Below are positions 1 through 6,023 of a stretch of DNA of 6,204 nt, piece by piece; position 1 is the first letter of the stretch; each line of letters begins with the position of its first letter. The notes beneath the pieces were generated by a model. That model worked only from the letters and a program-made list of their open reading frames with translations. It was not told the DNA's origin and searched no databases. The stretch comes from Bacteroidota bacterium (GTDB taxonomy: Bacteria > Bacteroidota > Bacteroidia > Chitinophagales > Chitinophagaceae): NCBI GenBank assembly GCA_023427575.1, contig JAEZAY010000509.1, positions 1 to 6,204 on the forward strand. Direction: 5' to 3'. The position numbers were made by a program, and so were the translations under genes.

Positions 1-2
1 TC

Positions 3-731
3 TCTTATCAGTGGAAAAAAATTGATGGGCCCGGACAGTATAATATTACCGATCAAAATAAACCGGTTGCCGAAGTTTTCAACCTGGGATCCGGATTGTA
101 TAAGTTCCAACTGGAAACGGTGGACAATGAAGGAGCCCGGTCTTTCGATACCATCCAGATTCGCGAAATGAGTATTGTATTGCCGCTTACCATTAAAAAT
201 TTCAACCTGAAAAAAGCGAATATAGGAAACCAGCTGAGCTGGCGAATTGATGCGGAGCACTATCAGGCAAGCTACAAAATAGACAAGAGCCGGGATGGCC
301 AGAACTTTGAAACCATTCAAACCGTTATGGCCGGTTCTTCGGAGACTAACGATAATAGTTACACGTATTTAGACAGGGAAGATACCGGGCTTCTGAGTTA
401 CTACCGGATCCGGTATATAATGTCGGATGGAACAGAAATATTTTCAGGGATAATTTCCACCGGATTGCCTGCCAAAACCATCAGTGTAAAATGTTATCCT
501 GTTCCATCAGACAATCTGGTTACCGTTCAGGTAAGCGGATCCCAGATCGGCGAAATCCAAATCCGGCTTATCAATTCAATGGGAAGAGGACTTTCTTCGC
601 AAAAGCACATCGTTAGTTCCGGAAGTTTTACCGGGAGTATTGATATCGGCAGATACCCGGCAGGTATTTATGTAATAGAAATAACCGGTAAAAATCTTCG
701 GCCCATTCAAAAACGGATTATCAGAAATTAA
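3..731 (+). CDS. C-terminal part of a secreted T9SS cargo protein (5' end outside window)
   Basis: The frame is open from base 3 to the TAA at 729-731, giving 242 residues with no credible start, so the gene begins upstream. Residues 1 to about 54 read as the end of a PKD/K319-like beta-sandwich repeat (SYQWKKIDGPG at the start, then YKFQLETVDNEGARS). Residues about 65-151 resemble the Ig/FN3-like module common before sorting signals in Bacteroidota (LSWRIDAEHYQASYKIDKS, DGQNFETIQ, YYRIRY, DGTEIFSGI). Residues about 159-242 match a type A type IX secretion sorting domain: a YPVPSDN motif, a central beta strand ending LINSMGR, then YPAGIYVIEI and a basic end (KRIIRN). The protein should be exported by Sec, cross the outer membrane through T9SS, and be released or attached to the surface after sorting-domain cleavage. 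Its catalytic or binding function lies outside the window. It converges with the phosphatase gene and shares its stop region, and nothing links it functionally to the operon. Confidence 0.88.
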   Translation, partial: SYQWKKIDGPGQYNITDQNKPVAEVFNLGSGLYKFQLETVDNEGARSFDTIQIREMSIVLPLTIKNFNLKKANIGNQLSWRIDAEHYQASYKIDKSRDGQNFETIQTVMAGSSETNDNSYTYLDREDTGLLSYYRIRYIMSDGTEIFSGIISTGLPAKTISVKCYPVPSDNLVTVQVSGSQIGEIQIRLINSMGRGLSSQKHIVSSGSFTGSIDIGRYPAGIYVIEITGKNLRPIQKRIIRN

Positions 732-1321
732 CGAAACGGTTTATAAAACGGAAAGGTGGCAAGTGCAAGCATGGGCTTGTCGCCTTCCGTATCACCGTAG
801 CAAAAAATTTCATCATAATTTTCCAGCTGGTATTTTTCCCGAATTCGCCGCACTTTCTCATCGCCGTGGCAATTGATTCCATTCAGCTTACCAGAAATTT
901 TATCGTTGAGGATTTCCATTCTTGTTGCGATCAGCGGAATCTCATTATCCGCGCACCATTTCTGAACCCAATTCTCGGCCGAGGCGGAAACCACCACCAG
1001 TTCTGCACCCGCATCTCTCAGTTTCTGAATTTCCTTCAAAGCCTTGGGCCTGATCAATGCGGGAATTTTTTCATCGGCAAAACGGTCGCATAATTTCTGA
1101 AACTCCGTCAATGGCGTATTCCGATATAAATGTCCAAGCATTAACTGTTTCACGTATTGACGCGGTACCAGCTTTAATTTGAAAAGCACCAGAACCGGGC
1201 TATACAATGCGAATGAGAGATAAAACCTTGTTTTGCCTTTGCTGAACTTAAAAAATTCAAGCATCGTATCTTTTGTAGTGATGGTTCCATCGAAATCAAA
1301 AAAGGCAATTCTTCTACTCAC
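728..1321 (-). CDS. HAD-IB family phosphatase, candidate polyprenyl-phospho-phosphoribose phosphatase
   Basis: This 197-residue protein has all four HAD motifs: motif I DFDGTIT with nucleophile D9 and general acid D11, motif II VVVSAS with S112, motif III lysine K156 in HGDEKV, and motif IV GDTEGDKPML with D177 and D181. The helical insert after motif I and the segment GKLNGINCHGDEK are typical of the phosphoserine-phosphatase-like HAD-IB group. It is a Mg-dependent phosphohydrolase. Start is GTG at 1321-1319, overlapping the stop of the upstream SDR gene as GTGA, so translation is probably coupled. It is last in the operon. Inference: it may remove the 5-phosphate from polyprenyl-phospho-5-phosphoribose, the only step of the pathway without another candidate here. 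The hydrophobic segment at about 34-50 could let it sit at the membrane where a lipid-linked substrate is found. Substrate is not proven by sequence. The family call is very sure, the role moderately so. Confidence 0.93.
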   Translation of the reverse strand: MSRRIAFFDFDGTITTKDTMLEFFKFSKGKTRFYLSFALYSPVLVLFKLKLVPRQYVKQLMLGHLYRNTPLTEFQKLCDRFADEKIPALIRPKALKEIQKLRDAGAELVVVSASAENWVQKWCADNEIPLIATRMEILNDKISGKLNGINCHGDEKVRRIREKYQLENYDEIFCYGDTEGDKPMLALATFPFYKPFR

Positions 1322-2049
1322 AACTTCAATTTTTTAAAAATAAACTCAGGGATCAGTTTTATGATCAGCATGATCCATCTCCAGAACCATTTTGTATAAA
1401 TAATATTCTTTTTGGAAATTACCCCGTGGTAAATATCGTTCGCCACTTCCGATGGCCTGGCCGTTAAAACTGGCGGAAGTTTCAGGTTTTCTGTCATTGA
1501 TGTATACACGAAACCAGGAAGCACGGTAAGAACATGTACATTGTGATGAAACAGTTCATTTCGCAGACCCGAGAGATAGGCCGAAAAGCCTGCTTTCGCG
1601 CTTCCATAAATGTAGTTGCTTGAACGTCCGCGGTCGCCCGCCACCGAACTAATCCCTACAATGATGCCTTTTTTGCGGCCCCGGTACTCCGAAGCAATCC
1701 GGTTGAGGACTGATACAGCACCCGTATAATTTGATTCGATTATCTTAAGAGACTGGTTCCAGTCGCTGATTGCGCCCGGGTTATCACCCAGGTAACCGAA
1801 TACGCAAATCGTTATATCGGGAAACTCCGGAAGCGATTCGCAAAAATGATCGTGACTGGAAAAATCGCGGGCATCGAATTCAAAAACCGCGCTTTGAATA
1901 TTATAACGGATCTGCAGATCCGAACTTAGCGGATTCAGCCTTTGCGCATCTCTGGCGGCAAGCTGAAGATTATAACCTTCAGAAGCAAACTTTCGAGCAA
2001 TTGCAACGGCCATATCGGAAGCTGCTCCAAGAATCAGTACTGTTGCCAT
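1318..2049 (-). CDS. dprE2: SDR-family reductase, DprE2-like (polyprenyl-phospho-2-keto-arabinose reductase)
   Basis: A 243-residue classical short-chain dehydrogenase. The N-terminal Rossmann strand reads VLILGAASDMA, where the usual TGxxxGxG glycine pattern is relaxed (G8, D12, A14), a form seen in other SDRs. R33 after the second strand (LAARD) suggests NADP(H) preference. The active site is N107 (SNYTG), S135 (GISSVAG), Y148 and K152 (YGSAK). LPGFVYTSM follows as in the family. Residues about 215-243 are hydrophobic and aromatic, ending in lysines (FIFKKLKL), which looks like a membrane-associating tail and fits a lipid-linked substrate. In mycobacteria DprE2 reduces the 2-keto sugar left by DprE1 to polyprenyl-phospho-arabinofuranose. 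Starts at ATG, 17 nt after the dprE1-like stop, with an A-rich region (GAAAAACATAATATAGA) and no Shine-Dalgarno. The SDR call is certain. DprE2 role rests on the adjoining dprE1 and ubiA homologues. Confidence 0.88.
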   Translation of the reverse strand: MATVLILGAASDMAVAIARKFASEGYNLQLAARDAQRLNPLSSDLQIRYNIQSAVFEFDARDFSSHDHFCESLPEFPDITICVFGYLGDNPGAISDWNQSLKIIESNYTGAVSVLNRIASEYRGRKKGIIVGISSVAGDRGRSSNYIYGSAKAGFSAYLSGLRNELFHHNVHVLTVLPGFVYTSMTENLKLPPVLTARPSEVANDIYHGVISKKNIIYTKWFWRWIMLIIKLIPEFIFKKLKL

Positions 2050-2066
2050 TCTATATTATGTTTTTC

Positions 2067-3395
2067 TCAGCTCAGAAGCAGTCGCTCCGATTGAACAGAT
2101 GCCATTTTCCCGGAACGGTTGTATTTTTTTACTATTTCTTTAAACTCATTTAATCGCGGGTAACCGGCATTTAAAATTTCGGGCTTCATGCGGGCATCCT
2201 TCGACATATACAGCCTGCCATCGTGTTTTAACACCATTGCATCCAGTTCATCCAGAAATTCAAACAGTCCCTCACGCACCGGAAAATCGAGTGCAAGGGT
2301 ATAGCCTTTTTTTGGAAATGAGATCATGCTTTCCTGATCGCCAAAAGTTTTTAAAACCGCCAGGAATGATCCCGACCCATTCTGGCTGATCCGGGTAAGA
2401 ATTTCCGACAGCCCCTCCCGCGCCGTTAATGGAATAACAAACTGGTATTGGACAAACCCTTTTTTTCCATAACCACGGTTCCAGTTACTGAAAGCGTCGA
2501 GGGGATAAAAAAATGGTTCGTACGGAATAATATTATTGATTTCTTTCTTCAGATTTTTACCATAGTACAAAGCATTAAAAATCTGAATGGTGGTGCGGTT
2601 CAGAACCCAGGATGGAAAATTAAAGGGAAAGGGGATTTGTTTATCGGGTGCAAGCTTCAAAGGGGCCTTCTTTTGCGTTTCCGATAAATCTTCCCATTGC
2701 GCATGTTCGCCCAGCATCAGAATGCTTCTGCCAAAGTTTTCGCCTTTTTTAAGGCAGTCGATCCAGGCCACAGAGTAGGTACTCGAATTATACCGGTCGA
2801 ACATCTCCAATATTTCGTTCAGGTTTTTCGCTTTCAGCTGTTTCTGGCGGATATATGAAGTTTCGATCTTTTTCAGGCTGAATTTGACGCGGGTGATCAT
2901 TCCTGTTAGTCCCATGCCGCCACAGCTTGCTTCAAACAAATCTTCATTTACTGATGCTGAGCAGGTAACAATATGGCCATCAGCCAGCTTCACATCCATA
3001 TCGATGATATGAGCGGAAAAGGATCCGTCAACATGATGATTTTTTCCGTGTACATCACTGGCTACCGCCCCTCCCACCGTTATAAACTTAGTTCCCGGAG
3101 TAACGGGAAGGAACCATCCTTTGGGGACGATCACCTTTAAAATAGCATCCAGCATAATGCCGCTTTCGCATTCGAAAATTCCGGCCCCAGGATCGAATGA
3201 AATAATATTATCGAAGCGAAGCGTTGAAATAACGTGAGCGGCCAGGGAAGCATCGCCATAACAGCGGCCATTTCCCCTCGGAATATAAGCGGGAACCGAT
3301 TCCACCAGCGCATCCAACTGATATTGATAGCGGAAGGTTTTTTCATCCGCTTCAATCACCGGGTAATTCCCCCAATTGGCTATTTTTTTAATCAT
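2067..3395 (-). CDS. dprE1: DprE1-like FAD-dependent polyprenyl-phospho-ribose 2'-oxidase
   Basis: A 442-residue oxidase, close to the 461 residues of the mycobacterial enzyme. Residues about 10-180 form the FAD-binding half (PCMH/FAD_binding_4 type): GNGRCYGDASLA at 41-52, then PVTPGTKFITVGGAVASD and the signature HGKNHH at 116-121, matching the H132-G-K-N-H-H segment of Mycobacterium tuberculosis DprE1. Residues about 190-442 form the substrate half, with VLKTFG (K349), GYTLALDFPV (364-373), GRLYMSKDAR (K399, matching K418) and YPRLNEF. It would oxidise the ribose 2'-OH of polyprenyl-phospho-ribose to the keto sugar. A368 (codon GCA at 2294-2292) occupies the position of C387, the residue covalently trapped by benzothiazinones. 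No signal peptide or clear membrane helix is seen. ATG overlaps the upstream ubiA-like stop as ATGA. Alternative members of this oxidase family act on other sugars or alcohols, but HGKNHH and the neighbours favour DprE1. Confidence 0.92.
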   Translation of the reverse strand: MIKKIANWGNYPVIEADEKTFRYQYQLDALVESVPAYIPRGNGRCYGDASLAAHVISTLRFDNIISFDPGAGIFECESGIMLDAILKVIVPKGWFLPVTPGTKFITVGGAVASDVHGKNHHVDGSFSAHIIDMDVKLADGHIVTCSASVNEDLFEASCGGMGLTGMITRVKFSLKKIETSYIRQKQLKAKNLNEILEMFDRYNSSTYSVAWIDCLKKGENFGRSILMLGEHAQWEDLSETQKKAPLKLAPDKQIPFPFNFPSWVLNRTTIQIFNALYYGKNLKKEINNIIPYEPFFYPLDAFSNWNRGYGKKGFVQYQFVIPLTAREGLSEILTRISQNGSGSFLAVLKTFGDQESMISFPKKGYTLALDFPVREGLFEFLDELDAMVLKHDGRLYMSKDARMKPEILNAGYPRLNEFKEIVKKYNRSGKMASVQSERLLLS

Positions 3396-4285
3396 CGGTC
3401 AAAAAAAGTTGAGTCCCTCAGATAAAGGATCACAAAAAAGCTGGCGATCCACAAAACAAGGGTAACCTGAATAAAACGGTCCCTGAAAAGTATTTCGGTG
3501 GGCGAACCAGCCTTATTCTGAATAAATGTTATCTGCAAATATCGCATGATGCCGGCTATTACGAAAAGCGAAGTATAATAAAGGCGGTGGCCGAACTTTT
3601 CGAAAGTGGGCTCTGAAACGGTATAATTAATATATGAAACGATGATTACCGCACAAATCAGCGAAAGTAGTGTATTCAGGTAATCGAGATTGTAACCTTT
3701 CATCGAACGGCGCATATCAGTACCCGTGGCCACCTTCAGAAGTATATCGTCGCGCCTTTTCGCGATCGACATAAATAGCGCCAGCAGGAAGATCATGATT
3801 ACCAGCCATTCGGTAGCCACCACATCGGCCAGAATGGCCCCGCCTTTCACGCGAAGTACAAAACCGGCCGAGACGATCAGAATATCTACGATCGACATGT
3901 TTTTCAGCCCGAAGGAGTACGAAAGATTTAAAAAGTAATAGATGGAAACGATGAAAAGAAATTTGCCGCTTTCATCCACCAGATAGGCGAGAACGGCGCC
4001 CATCAATACCAGGATCAGACTAATTAATAGCGCCAGTTTGGGGTTTACCTTTCCGGAAGCCAGGGGCCGGCTTCTTTTTTCCGGGTGTTTGCGGTCGTCT
4101 TCCACATCATTATAGTCATTAATGATATAGATACTGCTGGCCAGAAAGCTGAAGGCCAGGAACCCGCCGAAAACATCCAGGGTTCTTTCCGGATCAAAAA
4201 ATTTTCCTGCGAAGAACATCGGGATGAAAAGAAACAGATTCTTTGCCCAATGTTTTGGCCGCAGCAGTTTAATATGATGCCTCAT
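3392..4285 (-). CDS. UbiA-family polyprenyl-phosphate phosphoribosyltransferase (DPPR synthase-like)
   Basis: A 297-residue integral membrane prenyltransferase of the subgroup that moves phosphoribose from PRPP to polyprenyl phosphate (Rv3806c type). The start MRHHIKLLRPKHWAKNLF is characteristic of the subgroup, so I chose ATG at 4285-4283; an upstream in-frame ATG at 4330 would add 15 residues (MCCTELYIIL...) that do not look like the family and would cover a candidate promoter. The first Asp-rich motif is NDYNDVEDD at 56-64, followed by RKHPEKRSRPLASGKV. The second conserved region is LNLSYSFGLKNMSIVDILIV then GFVLRVKGGA. About eight to nine hydrophobic spans are visible. It heads the operon and overlaps the next gene by ATGA. 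The reaction would be PRPP plus polyprenyl phosphate to polyprenyl-phospho-5-phosphoribose plus pyrophosphate. A quinone or heme prenyltransferase role is less likely because of the dprE1/dprE2 neighbours and the N-terminal motif. Confidence 0.92.
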   Translation of the reverse strand: MRHHIKLLRPKHWAKNLFLFIPMFFAGKFFDPERTLDVFGGFLAFSFLASSIYIINDYNDVEDDRKHPEKRSRPLASGKVNPKLALLISLILVLMGAVLAYLVDESGKFLFIVSIYYFLNLSYSFGLKNMSIVDILIVSAGFVLRVKGGAILADVVATEWLVIMIFLLALFMSIAKRRDDILLKVATGTDMRRSMKGYNLDYLNTLLSLICAVIIVSYINYTVSEPTFEKFGHRLYYTSLFVIAGIMRYLQITFIQNKAGSPTEILFRDRFIQVTLVLWIASFFVILYLRDSTFFDR

Positions 4286-4300
4286 AATTCTCGAACGGCA

Positions 4301-4331
4301 CAAGATAATGTACAATTCAGTACAACACAAT
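4301..4331 (-). promoter_or_regulatory. Candidate Bacteroidota-type promoter for the arabinose-donor operon
   Basis: On the minus strand an ATTG element (4331-4328) is followed after 20 nt by TATCTTG (4307-4301), resembling the -33 TTTG / -7 TAnnTTTG pattern of Bacteroidota sigma-ABfr promoters, with mismatches in both boxes. Transcription would start just downstream and leave a short leader before ATG 4285. This is a pattern match only. It is the sole gap upstream of the four-gene operon, so a promoter is expected nearby. Confidence 0.28.
4310..4325. repeat. GTACAA direct repeat, 10-bp period, possible operator
   Basis: Two exact copies of GTACAA (4310-4315 and 4320-4325) are separated by TTCA, so they sit one DNA helical turn apart. 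The same bases also form a short inverted repeat TGTAC/GTACA (4309-4313 and 4320-4324). They lie between the proposed -33 and -7 elements of the minus-strand promoter, a usual place for a repressor site. No regulator gene is in the window and chance is possible in so short a repeat. Confidence 0.25.
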
Positions 4332-4333
4332 AA

Positions 4334-4363
4334 ATTGATGATTTGCGATCTTTCCTTAATTTG
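4334..4363 (+). promoter_or_regulatory. Candidate promoter for the GT-C glycosyltransferase gene
   Basis: ATTG at 4334-4337 and TAATTTG at 4357-4363 are separated by 19 nt, near the Bacteroidota -33/-7 spacing, although the -7 box has one base fewer than TAnnTTTG. A transcript starting near 4370 would leave a leader of about 25-30 nt before ATG 4398. The element lies almost back to back with the minus-strand candidate, so the two units could be co-regulated. Weak, by eye only. Confidence 0.25.
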
Positions 4364-4397
4364 GCGCGGCTAATAACCCCTTTAACCGCAGGCAAGC

Positions 4398-6023
4398 ATG
4401 AAAAGATTTATTACCAGTATCGAAATTGCTGCAATTGTTTTACTGGCACTGGTGCCGGTATTTGCCAGTTTTCCCTACCGGATCAATATTTTTTTATCCT
4501 GGGAAGGCGCTTACCGGATTTCTGAAGGCCAGTTGCCCTACAGAGATTTCGGAATGCCGGTCGGCTATATGTACTGGGCCATCCCGGCCCTCTTCTTCAA
4601 GATCTTCGGCGCACAGCTTATCACTTTAATTAAGGCGCAGGCTTTTATAAATATACTTGCCGGACTGGCTTTCCGGTCAATCTTTAAAACGCTTAAGGTA
4701 GATCCTTCGATTCGACTGGCGGGGGTATTGGTTTTTTGCCTCTCCTACTCTTTTCCCAATTTCTGGCACTGGTATAATCATACCGTTATTGTTTACCAGT
4801 TGATTTCACTGGCCTTTTTACTGCCTGCGCTGGCCAGCAGCCCGGCACGAAACCGGAATATCTTACTGATCTTATCGGCGGTTTTTCTGTTTTTTTCATT
4901 TTTCACCAAACAGGACGGGGGCGGACTGGCCTTACTGATCTGCTATGCCCTGCTGGGCTATGATGCCTGGGTTGAAAAACGATGGAAGCCAGTGGCGGTA
5001 TTTACGGCGGCACTGGTGATTACCGGACTTGCCATGATTCTTCCCTTCAGCGGCGATCGTTTCGGGTACTGGTTTAATTACGGCCAGGCGCCGCATACAT
5101 CGCGGATCTCGATTGGCAATATAATTAATGAGTTTCTGGCAGGATCGGCCTGGATCAAGTTTTATCTTTTCGTCATTGGAATGCTGCTGATTTTTTCGTT
5201 CCGGAACTTCCGGGCTGCCATTTCCGAAAAAAGATTTGTGTTGCTGAACCTGGTGGTTTTGGGCATATTGGCCGAAGCCAGCATTTTCCAGGTTACCAGC
5301 TATGTTCCTGAAAACAACAATATTTTCTTTCACAGCTTTGCGATTATTCTGGTGCTGGTATTGATCCATCGCCTTTTACCACCGGCTGCCGAATGGAAAA
5401 AGCTGCTGGTGCTGGGAGCCGGAGTTTTGCTATGGTGGAGCCCGGTATTTTGGAAATATGTTCAGCGTTTCGTTCTTCCCGAAAACGCCGCAGCCTATCA
5501 GTACGAAGAACATGCGGGTTACAAATATGCCACCACGGTTGACCGGAATACCTTTATGATTGAACTTGACACCAGCGATATTCCCATGGATCAGTGGCGG
5601 ACGCCGGCACTAAAATCTTTCGAAAAAATTCTTCTCCCCGGCCCAACAGTAGATGGAATCGAACGGTTTATGGACCGGGAAGACATAAAAAGTGGAAGGG
5701 GGGAGCTGAAAGTCCTGAACATGACCGAACTGACGCCGCTGGCCGCCGAACTGCCATATAAACTGGAAACCGGCTCCCATTACCCGCTCTGGTTCCATAA
5801 AGGCGTTGGCATGTTTGAAAAAGAAACGGAAATGTTTATTGAGAGAATTAAAAACAATTACTACGATTATGTTCTCTATGAATACATCCCCTATCTGAAT
5901 AATTTTTATCCATATAAAATCCGGGAGGCTTTGCAGGAATATTATAATCAGGTAGACCTGTTTCCCGCCCCGCGGAAACCAACCAATCATGCCTGGATAG
6001 AAATATACCGGAAACCGGAATAG
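4398..6023 (+). CDS. GT-C type membrane glycosyltransferase, candidate D-arabinosyltransferase
   Basis: A 541-residue protein with about 11-12 hydrophobic spans (first at about 8-26, last at about 334-352) and a soluble C-terminal region at about 355-541. The first extracytoplasmic loop holds SWEGAYRISEGQLPYRDFG followed by P-V-G, the pattern of the ArnT/PMT-like (GT39/GT83-type) polyprenyl-phosphate-sugar transferases; E36 and D50 are the likely acidic catalytic or metal residues. FFTKQDGGG at 168-176 is another segment seen in this group. The C-terminal domain has LNMTELTPL (440-448), YDYVLYE (489-495) and FPAPRKP (522-528). Such enzymes take a sugar from a polyprenyl-phosphate donor on the periplasmic side. 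Being divergent from the polyprenyl-phospho-arabinose operon, it is the obvious candidate to use that donor (inference; acceptor unknown). Start ATG 4398 gives a hydrophobic N-terminal anchor with no clear Shine-Dalgarno. Not an obvious EmbA/B/C or AftA homologue by length or motif. Confidence 0.85.
   Translation: MKRFITSIEIAAIVLLALVPVFASFPYRINIFLSWEGAYRISEGQLPYRDFGMPVGYMYWAIPALFFKIFGAQLITLIKAQAFINILAGLAFRSIFKTLKVDPSIRLAGVLVFCLSYSFPNFWHWYNHTVIVYQLISLAFLLPALASSPARNRNILLILSAVFLFFSFFTKQDGGGLALLICYALLGYDAWVEKRWKPVAVFTAALVITGLAMILPFSGDRFGYWFNYGQAPHTSRISIGNIINEFLAGSAWIKFYLFVIGMLLIFSFRNFRAAISEKRFVLLNLVVLGILAEASIFQVTSYVPENNNIFFHSFAIILVLVLIHRLLPPAAEWKKLLVLGAGVLLWWSPVFWKYVQRFVLPENAAAYQYEEHAGYKYATTVDRNTFMIELDTSDIPMDQWRTPALKSFEKILLPGPTVDGIERFMDREDIKSGRGELKVLNMTELTPLAAELPYKLETGSHYPLWFHKGVGMFEKETEMFIERIKNNYYDYVLYEYIPYLNNFYPYKIREALQEYYNQVDLFPAPRKPTNHAWIEIYRKPE

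Noticed and set aside
402..415. 14-bp perfect palindrome TACCGGATCCGGTA
   Set aside because: It lies inside the T9SS cargo coding sequence and encodes part of the conserved YYRIRY strand; CCGG-type words are frequent in this window, so chance and codon choice explain it.
3..731. Idea that the T9SS cargo protein is a partner or acceptor of the arabinose system
   Set aside because: It converges with the operon, shares no promoter with it, and only its generic C-terminal domains are visible, so adjacency alone is not evidence.
4286..4330. N-terminal extension of the UbiA-like gene from ATG 4330
   Set aside because: The 15 extra residues (MCCTELYIIL...) do not resemble the family, whose members start close to the RPKHWAKN segment, and the stretch overlaps promoter-like elements.
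4932..5369. 145-residue open frame on the minus strand inside the glycosyltransferase gene
   Set aside because: Its protein is rich in N, Q and H with no domain pattern and lies wholly opposite a well-supported membrane protein gene; it is a shadow frame.
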